Shown here piece by piece: positions 1-7,516 of a DNA stretch of 8,522 nt. The notes beneath the pieces are model-generated. The model was not told the origin of the DNA. It worked only from the letters and a program-made list of their open reading frames with translations, and did no database searches. Numbering within the stretch: position 1 is the stretch's first letter; every line of letters starts with the position of its first letter. This DNA comes from an uncultured Spirochaetales bacterium (GTDB lineage: Bacteria; Spirochaetota; Spirochaetia; Sphaerochaetales; Sphaerochaetaceae). The stretch covers positions 1-8,522 of the forward strand of contig CALFMX010000314.1 of assembly GCA_937902565.1 (NCBI GenBank), written 5' to 3'. Made by a program: the position numbers and the translations under genes.

Positions 1-560
1 CCGAAGGGAACACTGGTGATCACGACCTTTGCACCGCTCATTTCAAAGAGGTCGGCTGCCCAGCCGCTGATCTGGGAGACGGTGAAGGTGGTCTCGAACG
101 GCCGGTCGAGCAGCAGTGCCGCCTCGGTCGTATTGGGGGTGATGATATCACCTCGTCGGATGAGCGCCTTCATCGCACTGACATTCGAGCTGTCCATCGG
201 CCCATAGAGGCTTTGGTCATCACCGAGGACCGGGTCGATCAAGACCAGGGGAGTGCCCTGCTGCCGCTGGGCCTCGATGAACTTGATGACGAGGTCGGTC
301 TGGATATCGGAGCCAAGGAAGCCGGAGTAGATGGCATCGAAGGTGAGACCCAAGGTCTTCCAAGAGCGCAGGATCTCTGAAAGCTCCTCACTCGTCTCGC
401 GAAAGTAGTAGGAGTCAAAGCCGTCGGTCTGGCTTGAGAGGATGGCCGTGGGGAGCGGGCAGGTCTCGACGCCCAGCACTTCAAGGGTGGGCAGGACGAC
501 GGTAAGGGAGCTCTTGGCATAGCAACTCAGGTCATGGATGGCGGCACACACAGGTATCAT
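1..560 (-). CDS. pyridoxal/pyridoxamine kinase, 3' end missing
   Basis: ATP-dependent kinase of the vitamin B6 salvage pathway, phosphorylating pyridoxal, pyridoxamine or pyridoxine to make pyridoxal phosphate in the cytoplasm. The frame is open from ATG 560 to the left edge, giving 186 codons; roughly the last third is outside the window. Visible family marks are an N-terminal AAIHDLS block (residues 6-12) followed by SLTVVLP (18-24), the PLPTAILSSQT substrate-side segment (35-45), DPVLGD (109-114) and TPNTTEA (141-147), the last two being typical of the PdxK/PdxY branch of the ribokinase fold. The catalytic glycine/aspartate motif lies in the missing C-terminus, so activity cannot be judged. 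ATG 560 is the first possible start, since a TGA precedes it in frame by one codon, and it places IHDLS where homologues have it. There is no Shine-Dalgarno sequence. The gene is divergent from the phosphohexomutase. Which B6 vitamer it prefers cannot be read from this. Confidence 0.9.
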   Translation of the reverse strand, partial: MIPVCAAIHDLSCYAKSSLTVVLPTLEVLGVETCPLPTAILSSQTDGFDSYYFRETSEELSEILRSWKTLGLTFDAIYSGFLGSDIQTDLVIKFIEAQRQQGTPLVLIDPVLGDDQSLYGPMDSSNVSAMKALIRRGDIITPNTTEAALLLDRPFETTFTVSQISGWAADLFEMSGAKVVITSVPF

Positions 561-566
561 GGGTCA

Positions 567-595
567 ACACTACTGTAGTTTTTCTCCCTGTGCAA
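567..595 (-). promoter_or_regulatory. weak candidate promoter for the pyridoxal kinase gene
   Basis: On the minus strand TTGCAC (595-590) is followed after 17 bases by TAGTGT (572-567), which ends 6 bases before ATG 560. Each hexamer matches the sigma-70 consensus at only 3 of 6 positions, so this is weak. An alternative -10, TACAGT (577-572), matches 4 of 6 but has no -35 at proper spacing. If the first is real, transcription would begin at or near the start codon. Confidence 0.25.
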
Positions 596-599
596 TATG

Positions 600-608
600 T
601 GCTATACT
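600..608 (+). promoter_or_regulatory. extended -10 promoter for the phosphohexomutase gene
   Basis: TGC immediately precedes TATACT (603-608), giving an extended -10 element with 5 of 6 consensus bases. The region 17 bases upstream (TTTTCT, 580-585) is a poor -35, as is common for extended -10 promoters. Transcription would begin near 614-616, leaving a very short leader that just contains the ribosome binding site at 617-622. This lies in the 67-bp divergent gap shared with the pyridoxal kinase gene. Confidence 0.5.
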
Positions 609-616
609 CTGCCAAC

Positions 617-622
617 TGGAGG
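617..622 (+). promoter_or_regulatory. ribosome binding site that fixes the start at 628
   Basis: TGGAGG lies 5 bases before ATG 628. It decides the start: the in-frame ATG at 538 has no such site, lies inside the divergent pyridoxal kinase gene, and is upstream of the likely promoter. Confidence 0.75.
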
Positions 623-627
623 CATCC

Positions 628-2472
628 ATGACCTATACCGACGCATTGCACTCCCTCTTCATCGCAGACAGCGAACACGACCCACTCGCTGTCCCGCCCC
701 CTTCAAGAGAGGCATTGAAGCGCGCCTATGAATCGATGATCATCTCTGCATCAGGGTGGCGCAAGATCTTTGCCGCAAGTGGTGAGGAGGAGGATACGGG
801 CGATGAGGTGAACAGCGAGGACCTCATCCTCACCGCCCTCTCTGCCCTCGCCTTCGTCCAGCACCTCACGGTTGAGACCCCATCGGTCCTGGTCGGCCTC
901 GATGCCCGGCCCACCGGCCGGATCCTGGGAGAAGTGGTGGTGCGCACCCTCCTTTCTCTTGGCTGCTCGGTCCGTTATCTCTTCATAGCCAGTGCCCCCC
1001 AAATCATGGCAGCCTCCACAGCTGAGGGGTGTGACGGCTTCTTCTACATCTCGGCAAGCCACAACCCCATCGGTCACAACGGCTTCAAGATGGGCAAGGG
1101 GGGAGGCGTCTATGACGGGGAGAGTGCCAAGGCGCTTGCCTCCATCTATGCATCGCTTGTCAGCAATCCGGCCGAGAGCATCAAACGGGTGCAGCAGCTC
1201 AGCGCAGACCTCGATGCGGATGTGTACCGACGCACCCTTGAAGCGGTGAATGAGGACCGCTCGTGGAGTCTGGCATACTACAACCGCTTCGCTCTGGAGA
1301 CTGCGGCAAAGAGTAAGAATGAAAGGGAAATCGCCCTCGTTGCCACCACCCTCAAGGCCCAGTTGGCCTCATCCCCCTTGGGAATCGTTGGCGAGCTCAA
1401 TGGCAGTGCCCGATCGGCATCGATCGACGAGCCCTTCCTCACCGCCATGGGGGTGAAGGTTGCCCTCTACAACAATGTCCCGGGAGCGGTGGTCCATCCC
1501 ATCGTCCCCGAGGGGGAGAACCTCGATCTCTGCCGCTCGCTTTTGGAGGAGCGCTACAAGGAGGATCCCTCCTACCTGCTCGGCTATAGTGTCGACAATG
1601 ATGGCGATCGGGGAAACATCGTCTACATCGATGAGCCATCAGGGGAAGCAAGGATCCTCGATGCCCAGAGCGTCTATGCCCTGGCTGCACTCAGCGAACT
1701 AGCCCAAAGCCGGCTCAAGGAGCCCGATGGCAAGCTCGCTACCGTGGTAAATGGCCCGACCTCCATGCGGATCGACGAGATTGCCGCACGCTTTGGCGCC
1801 CAGGTCTTCCGCAGCGAGGTGGGAGAGGCCAATGTCGTGGGTCTGGCCGAACTCAAGCGGCGTGAGGGGTGGAAGGTCCCGATCCTCGGAGAAGGGTCCA
1901 ACGGAGGCAACATCACCCACCCTGCCCGGGTCCGTGACCCGCTCAACACCCTGGTCAGCCTCATACAACTGCTGCGCAACCGGGCCGTCGCCGACCTCTG
2001 GTTCACCAAGAGCAACCTTGAACTGCCCACACGCTATACGCTCAGCCTACTCATCGAGAGCCTGCCACCCTACATCACCACCGGCGCCTTCTCTCCCACG
2101 GCCCTGATGAAGATCGCCATCCCCCACCGTGACCTCAAGAACCGGTATGAAGCAGCGCTTGAGCGGGAGTGGGCACGCCGCAAGGAGGAGCTCAGCGCCC
2201 TCGGCTTTCACTCCTACCGGATCTACCAGACCGAAGGGCTGGAGTGCAGGAGAGGCGGCGGGGAGGCGTATCGCACGCCGCCATACACCGGGGGCTTCAA
2301 GGTCGCTCTCTTGGACACAGACGAGGTGGAGCGGGCATACCTATGGATGCGTGGCAGCAAGACCGAACCGGTCTTCCGCCTGATGGTGGACCTCAGTGGA
2401 AGCAATGAGGCGACCTATGAGTACCTTTTGGCATGGCATCGCTCCCTTATCAGCGAGGCGAGCACCCCCTAG
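628..2472 (+). CDS. alpha-D-phosphohexomutase (phosphoglucomutase/phosphomannomutase family)
   Basis: Cytoplasmic, Mg-dependent mutase expected to move phosphate between C1 and C6 of a hexose (glucose or mannose phosphate), through a phosphoserine intermediate. With the start at 628 the protein has 614 residues. All four family signatures are present in order: the catalytic serine loop ISASHNP (141-147, phospho-Ser144), the metal loop DNDGDR (323-328), a sugar-specificity loop GEGSNGGN (421-428) and the phosphate-binding loop RGSKTEP (575-581). The metal loop has Asn and Gly in the variable positions, against DPDADR in many relatives. The specificity loop has SNGG instead of the common ESG or MSGH, so the substrate cannot be read off. 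It is longer than bacterial phosphomannomutases of about 450-480 residues and nearer the roughly 550-620-residue phosphoglucomutase branch. It has its own promoter and ribosome binding site. Its stop codon overlaps that of the convergent vsr gene. A hexokinase gene lies 425 bases downstream on the other strand, so glucose-6-phosphate is a sensible substrate, by inference. Confidence 0.9.
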   Translation: MTYTDALHSLFIADSEHDPLAVPPPSREALKRAYESMIISASGWRKIFAASGEEEDTGDEVNSEDLILTALSALAFVQHLTVETPSVLVGLDARPTGRILGEVVVRTLLSLGCSVRYLFIASAPQIMAASTAEGCDGFFYISASHNPIGHNGFKMGKGGGVYDGESAKALASIYASLVSNPAESIKRVQQLSADLDADVYRRTLEAVNEDRSWSLAYYNRFALETAAKSKNEREIALVATTLKAQLASSPLGIVGELNGSARSASIDEPFLTAMGVKVALYNNVPGAVVHPIVPEGENLDLCRSLLEERYKEDPSYLLGYSVDNDGDRGNIVYIDEPSGEARILDAQSVYALAALSELAQSRLKEPDGKLATVVNGPTSMRIDEIAARFGAQVFRSEVGEANVVGLAELKRREGWKVPILGEGSNGGNITHPARVRDPLNTLVSLIQLLRNRAVADLWFTKSNLELPTRYTLSLLIESLPPYITTGAFSPTALMKIAIPHRDLKNRYEAALEREWARRKEELSALGFHSYRIYQTEGLECRRGGGEAYRTPPYTGGFKVALLDTDEVERAYLWMRGSKTEPVFRLMVDLSGSNEATYEYLLAWHRSLISEASTP

Positions 2473-2891
2473 TTGTTGTAGATTTCGTTGACCAGACCAG
2501 CAAGGGTCTGCTCTGCCAGGTGCCGATTGGCGAGTTCGCACTCCCACACGACCAGCACTCGCCAGCCGAGGGAGAGGAGAGACGCGATGGCCCGTTGGTC
2601 CCGCTCCCTGTTCTTGGCAAGTTTCTCCCTCCAGAACGCTTGGTTGCTCTTGGGCAGGACGAACTTGTCACACCCCTCATGGGCGTGCCAGAAACACCCA
2701 TTGATGAAGATTACGCAGCGGTATTTGGGCAACACCACATCAGGGGTACCTGGTAACCGCCTGTCATTAGTCCGATATCGGAACCCTTGACGGTGGAGAT
2801 ACCGGCGAACCATGAGTTCACCCTTCGTATCCTTGGCCTTGATGGAGGCCATGATGCGCCTGCGCACCGAGGCGCTCACGCAATCGGCCAT
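2469..2891 (-). CDS. vsr: very short patch repair (Vsr) mismatch endonuclease
   Basis: Strand-specific endonuclease that nicks next to T:G mismatches produced by deamination of 5-methylcytosine, starting very short patch repair. The protein has 140 residues, a normal Vsr length. It aligns to the E. coli enzyme almost position for position: Glu25, catalytic Asp51 in PGTPDVVLPKYR (47-58), and GCFWH (65-69) with the intercalating aromatics and His69. Probable zinc ligands are Cys66, His71, Cys74 and Cys118 (in WEC, 116-118). Position 64 is Asn where E. coli has His, a variation I believe is common in distant Vsr proteins. The start ATG 2891 lies 5 bases after the hexokinase stop codon, with a weak AGAGG just ahead of it, so translation is probably coupled to hexokinase. 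Its stop overlaps that of the convergent mutase gene. No cytosine-5 methyltransferase gene, the usual neighbour, lies in the window. A distantly related nuclease of the same fold is the only realistic alternative. Confidence 0.93.
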   Translation of the reverse strand: MADCVSASVRRRIMASIKAKDTKGELMVRRYLHRQGFRYRTNDRRLPGTPDVVLPKYRCVIFINGCFWHAHEGCDKFVLPKSNQAFWREKLAKNRERDQRAIASLLSLGWRVLVVWECELANRHLAEQTLAGLVNEIYNN

Positions 2892-2896
2892 CGCCT

Positions 2897-4204
2897 CTAG
2901 ACCCCGAGGCCTGCAATCGCCGCCCCGATCGTCGGAGAGTCGGCAATCTGGGTGAACCGGTAGTAGCGTCCGTGCTGATCCTGCAAGAACGCCTTGAGGT
3001 AGAACTCAGTATAGCTCTTGAGGTATTCGGTCTTGTAGAAGGTCGTGCCATCGGCATTGATCAACACCGGGCGGCGTGGGTCGGCTCCCGCGCCGCTCTT
3101 GAGGATGGTTGCACTGAGGTTTGCCGCAGTAAGCTTTGCAGCCCGGTCGATGATTGCATTGAGGATCATCCAGAGCGCCTGGGCATCCGCTTCACTCCCC
3201 TTGACGCAGGAGACGAGGGCGTACTCCTCGTTGAAGGGCATCTCGAGGTAGTGGCTCATCACCGTGGTGGTGAGGGGGCCGATCTCCTTGAAACGCTGGG
3301 CGAACCGGCTGCTCAGCACCCCCTCCTCGATAGCCTGTCCAATGATCGTGGCAGAAAGGGGGCCGAGGTATGCACCGCTGATCATCTTCTCCAGGTGGTA
3401 GGCGTGGGGTTGCTTGGTGGAATCAAAGAAGGCGCGGTCGAGCACGCCTGGGCAGTAGTCGAAGTTACCACTCTCCACGTTGATGATCTGTCGTCCTGCA
3501 TCCAGGGGGAGCTTGGTGATCTTACTGTGGTCTTCCACATAGGCAGTATTGGTGCCGGTTCCGAGGATGAAACCCACAAAACCGCTGTAGGGGACCTCGC
3601 TCTTGGCACTCACCCCTGCCAGCAGGGTGGCGACTGTGTCATTGAGCACTGCGACCCTTTTGTTCGAAACATCATGGCCGCGTCGTGCAAGCTCTGAGAG
3701 GAGGCTTGCGCCCACCGGCATGCCGATGACCTCCGGGGCCTTGATCTCCTTGGAGAAGATGATGGGTACCCCGTCGTGGTTTGGCAGGATCTCAGCGGCA
3801 TAGGAGAAGCAGAACCCGATGCGGTCGCTCTTGTCGATCAGGCGCTCAGTCTCATCGGCGATGGTACTGAAGAACTCCTGGGCCGTCACCTCCGCCTTGA
3901 TACCCGGCATCTGCGTCTTGCGAAAATCGCTGATGACGGGATCTCCATCCTCGGTGAAACTGACCAGGCAGCTACGGAGGTTGGTCCCCCCTGCATCGAG
4001 CACGATGACCGGTTTCCCAGCCTCCAGGCGATCGACGACCCGGGTATAGGTGGGGATCATCTTCAGCGAGCTCTCCTCATTGCCATCCAGCCCCTTCTCC
4101 ATCTCAGAGAGAAAGCGCTCGACCAACACCTCCATATCAATGGTATTGGCAAAGATCTTGTGTTTGGCAAGAAACTCACTGGTTCGCTGTCTGCTATCGG
4201 TCAT
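2897..4204 (-). CDS. hexokinase, eukaryote type
   Basis: ATP-dependent phosphorylation of glucose (and possibly other hexoses) to the 6-phosphate, the entry step of glycolysis in the cytoplasm. The protein has 435 residues, close to the usual size of a single hexokinase unit. It belongs to the eukaryote-type family that among bacteria is typical of spirochaetes, not to the short bacterial glucokinases. Motifs by position: phosphate loop LDAGGTN (69-75); FSY (133-135); Ser151-Lys152 where glucokinase has Thr168-Lys169; LNDTVATL (187-194) with the probable catalytic base Asp189; GTGTN (215-219); sugar contact Glu244 in ESGNFD; Glu272 in LEKMISGAYLG; and SGAGAD (370-375) in the C-terminal nucleotide site. 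Every main glucose contact has an equivalent, Ser for Thr at 151 being the one conservative change. A strong AGGAGG site precedes the start. It is the middle gene of an operon with the exported protein upstream (8-base gap) and vsr downstream (5-base gap). Confidence 0.93.
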   Translation of the reverse strand: MTDSRQRTSEFLAKHKIFANTIDMEVLVERFLSEMEKGLDGNEESSLKMIPTYTRVVDRLEAGKPVIVLDAGGTNLRSCLVSFTEDGDPVISDFRKTQMPGIKAEVTAQEFFSTIADETERLIDKSDRIGFCFSYAAEILPNHDGVPIIFSKEIKAPEVIGMPVGASLLSELARRGHDVSNKRVAVLNDTVATLLAGVSAKSEVPYSGFVGFILGTGTNTAYVEDHSKITKLPLDAGRQIINVESGNFDYCPGVLDRAFFDSTKQPHAYHLEKMISGAYLGPLSATIIGQAIEEGVLSSRFAQRFKEIGPLTTTVMSHYLEMPFNEEYALVSCVKGSEADAQALWMILNAIIDRAAKLTAANLSATILKSGAGADPRRPVLINADGTTFYKTEYLKSYTEFYLKAFLQDQHGRYYRFTQIADSPTIGAAIAGLGV

Positions 4205-4208
4205 CGTT

Positions 4209-4214
4209 CCTCCT
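4209..4214 (-). promoter_or_regulatory. strong ribosome binding site of the hexokinase gene
   Basis: AGGAGG reads on the minus strand 4 bases before ATG 4204 and overlaps the TAG stop codon of the upstream exported-protein gene (4215-4213). This supports translational coupling of the two genes and fixes the hexokinase start. Confidence 0.8.
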
Positions 4215-4833
4215 AGGGTGTCACCACCTCATCGCTGTTGATTCTCATCGAGAGGGGTTTGATCTCGACAAACCCCTCCCTGGTCGATTCTATCACAAAT
4301 TCACCCAGTACATGAACGGGGGTAGAGACCCGAGAGCCGGTGACCACGACATCAGCGGAGACGGTAATCGGGTCCAGGGGGGTTCCACTGACCGTCTTGG
4401 TCATCAAGGTGGCCAGGGTCACCCCCTCCCCCCATATCGTCGATGCGTTTCCGTTGAGGCTTGCATGCCCCTTCTCCCACGCATGAACGGTTAGAAACTG
4501 CAGAGCCAGGTCATTGAGCGGGCCGCGTGCGGCGCTCAGCAAGGAGGTGAAGAAGTTTCGGCTCGCTGGCAGGGTCTGCTGGAAGGCAGGGATGTAGGAG
4601 GCGATGTCACTATCGACGAAGTGAAGCGTAGAGGGAAGCGTCTCTGTGGGGTTTTGTTGGAACGTGACACCGGGCAGGGCCAACGTCGGGGTATTCAAGA
4701 AGGCCGCGACCGCGCTGATGGAGGCATCGGTGATGGCGGCAATGGCCACCGTCACATCATTGGCTGTGGGGATTGCCGCACCAAGGGCGGCAGTGGCGAG
4801 AACCAATACAAGAAGCACTGCGACGGGTTTCAT
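4213..4833 (-). CDS. exported protein of unknown function
   Basis: I do not recognise a family. The preferred start, ATG 4833, gives 206 residues. The N-terminus has Met-Lys-Pro followed by about 12 hydrophobic residues and small residues up to AALGAAIP (14-21), a standard signal peptide likely cut after Gly17 or Ala18. There is no cysteine at the cleavage region, so it is not a lipoprotein, and the mature chain has no cysteine at all. The mature part looks soluble: an alanine/threonine-rich helical N-terminal half, then a C-terminal part rich in alternating valine and threonine (about 145-195) that looks like beta structure. No second membrane segment is apparent. It should be released to the periplasm or outside. 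It is first in the operon with hexokinase and vsr, behind a good promoter. The frame stays open back to 5007, but that part runs antisense into sbcB and hides the signal peptide. There is no Shine-Dalgarno sequence before 4833. Confidence 0.7.
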   Translation of the reverse strand: MKPVAVLLVLVLATAALGAAIPTANDVTVAIAAITDASISAVAAFLNTPTLALPGVTFQQNPTETLPSTLHFVDSDIASYIPAFQQTLPASRNFFTSLLSAARGPLNDLALQFLTVHAWEKGHASLNGNASTIWGEGVTLATLMTKTVSGTPLDPITVSADVVVTGSRVSTPVHVLGEFVIESTREGFVEIKPLSMRINSDEVVTP

Positions 4834-4839
4834 GAGCCC

Positions 4840-4868
4840 ATCATACGGCAGAGAGCGGAAGAGGACAA
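4840..4868 (-). promoter_or_regulatory. promoter of the exported protein-hexokinase-vsr operon
   Basis: On the minus strand TTGTCC (4868-4863, 4 of 6 consensus) is followed after exactly 17 bases by TATGAT (4845-4840, 5 of 6 consensus). This is the best-matching sigma-70-type promoter seen in the window. The -10 ends 6 bases before ATG 4833, so the expected transcription start is at or next to the start codon and the message would have almost no leader. Confidence 0.55.
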
Positions 4869-4885
4869 CTCTTGGTGTGCCCAAA

Positions 4886-4914
4886 CAGACATCAGAGATA
4901 GAATGTGATACACT
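4886..4914 (+). promoter_or_regulatory. candidate promoter of sbcB
   Basis: CAGACA (4886-4891, 4 of 6 consensus) is followed after 17 bases by TACACT (4909-4914, 4 of 6 consensus), and TGA directly before the -10 adds the extended -10 TG. The -10 ends 6 bases before ATG 4921, and the intervening bases contain no ribosome binding site. It stands back to back with the operon promoter at 4840-4868 without overlapping it. Confidence 0.4.
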
Positions 4915-4920
4915 GGCCCT

Positions 4921-6328
4921 ATGAGCAAACAGTCTATCCAACCCACTATCTTCTGGTATGACATCGAGACCTTCGGCCTCGATAGCCGCTGGGACCGTAT
5001 CTGCCAATTCGCCGGTCAGAGGACCGACATGGATCTACGGCCCATCGGGGAACCCATCGTGTTCTTCGTCCGCCTCAGTGATGACTACCTGCCCGATCCG
5101 CTCTCCTGTACGATAACCTCAATCACCCCCCAGATGGTAAATAAGAGTGGAATGAGTGAAGCAGAGGCTATCCAACGAATCAACGCAGAGTTTAGCCGCC
5201 CCAATACAACAGTAGCGGGTTTCAATAATATCCGCTTCGATGATGAGTTTATCCGCAATGCGCTCTACCGCAATTTTCATGACCCCTACCGTCGTGAGTG
5301 GGACTACGGCAACAGCCGCTGGGATATCATCGACTTGGTTAGGGCCACATACGATCTCAGGCCAGAGGGGATCGTGTGGCCTCCTGCCAATGAGAAGACC
5401 GGCAACCCCACCTTCCGTCTCACTGCGCTGACCGAAGCGAACAACATCGACCAGGAGGGGGCCCATGATGCACTCGTCGATGTCAGGGCGACGATTGCCA
5501 TCGCCCGCCTCATCAAGGAGAAGCAACCCAAGCTCTACGACTACGCCTTTGGTCTGCGCTCCAAGGTGAGGGTCAAGCAGATTGCCAAGGCACCCTTTGG
5601 TGCCCCGGTGCTCTACACCACCCCGATCTTCACCAAGAACCAGGGGTGCTCGCGCCTGGTCACTCCGATCACCCACCTCAAGGGCAATCCCAATGCGATC
5701 ATCTGCTTTGACCTCTCCAAGGATATCACCCCGCTCTTGGCCGCCGATGCCAATGAGCTGCTCAAGGTTGATGGCGTGGTGCTCCTCTCCATCAACAAGT
5801 GCCCGTTCATCTCCCCGCTGTCGGTGCTCACCGATGAGTTGGCAGTCAAGCTCGACGTAGACAAGAAGAGCGCGCTGATGCGCCACGAAGCGCTCATCAA
5901 GCACCCCGAGCTCCTGCTCAAGGCTCGTGCGATCGACGAGCAGTATGAAGGCACCGATGATGTCGACTTCATGCTCTATGACGGCTTCTTCTCCGATGCG
6001 GACCAGCGCCGCTTTGAGATCGTGCGCAACACCGATCCCAAGGAGAAGCTCTCGCTCAATCTCCCCTTCGAGGATAAGCGGGTCAAGGACCTGCTCTTTC
6101 GCCAGGTGGGGAGGAACTGGCCCGAGGTACTGGACAGTGCCCAGGCAGCCCGATGGAAGAGCTTCTGCGCCAACCGCCTGCTCAACCCGCCCGGCTCGAT
6201 CAAGATGAATCTCTCCTTCTACACCAGGAAGATCGAGGAGCGGCTTGAGAGCGTTGAGACCGAGGCAGGAGAGAAAAAAATCCTCGCCGACTTGAAGGTG
6301 TACGGCGAGGAGCTTGAGAAACGGATCT

Positions 6329-6336
<8 letters not shown>
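4921..6336 (+). CDS. sbcB: exodeoxyribonuclease I
   Basis: Single-strand-specific 3'-to-5' DNA exonuclease acting in recombination and mismatch repair. The protein has 471 residues against 475 in E. coli, and similarity runs end to end. The DEDDh active site is complete: Asp14 and Glu16 in YDIETFG, Asp108 in GFNNIRFDDE (100-109), His182 and Asp187 in AHDALVDVRATIA (181-193). Other shared blocks are DDYLPDP (54-60), ITPQMV (68-73), NSRWD (131-135), LRPEGI (146-151) and, in the SH3-like/C-terminal part, INKCP and YDGFFSDADQR. Met 4921 fits homologues, but no ribosome binding site precedes it. The first 350 bases or so look more A+T-rich in third positions than the rest (for example around 5125-5290); by eye only. 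The gene stands alone, divergent from the exported-protein operon, and its 3' end overlaps the convergent kbl gene by 8 bases. The enzyme is best known from Gammaproteobacteria, so horizontal transfer is possible but not shown here. Confidence 0.96.

Positions 6337-7512
<1,176 letters not shown>

Positions 7513-7516
<4 letters not shown>

Noticed and set aside
538..627. Longer N-terminus for the phosphohexomutase starting at ATG 538
   Set aside because: It would begin inside the divergent pyridoxal kinase gene, upstream of the likely promoter, with no ribosome binding site. The extra 30 residues are cysteine-rich and unlike the family, while ATG 628 has a GGAGG site.
2972..3697. Long plus-strand open frame opposite hexokinase (about 240 codons)
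   Set aside because: It is antisense to a certain hexokinase gene, its protein has no recognisable motif, and such frames are expected opposite codon-biased genes with G/C-rich third positions. The same applies to open frames at 3776-4216, 5119-5904 and 7112-7612.
4834..5007. Longer N-terminus for the exported protein starting at ATG 5007
   Set aside because: It would run antisense through the start of sbcB, bury the clear signal peptide after 58 unrelated residues, and lie upstream of the best promoter.
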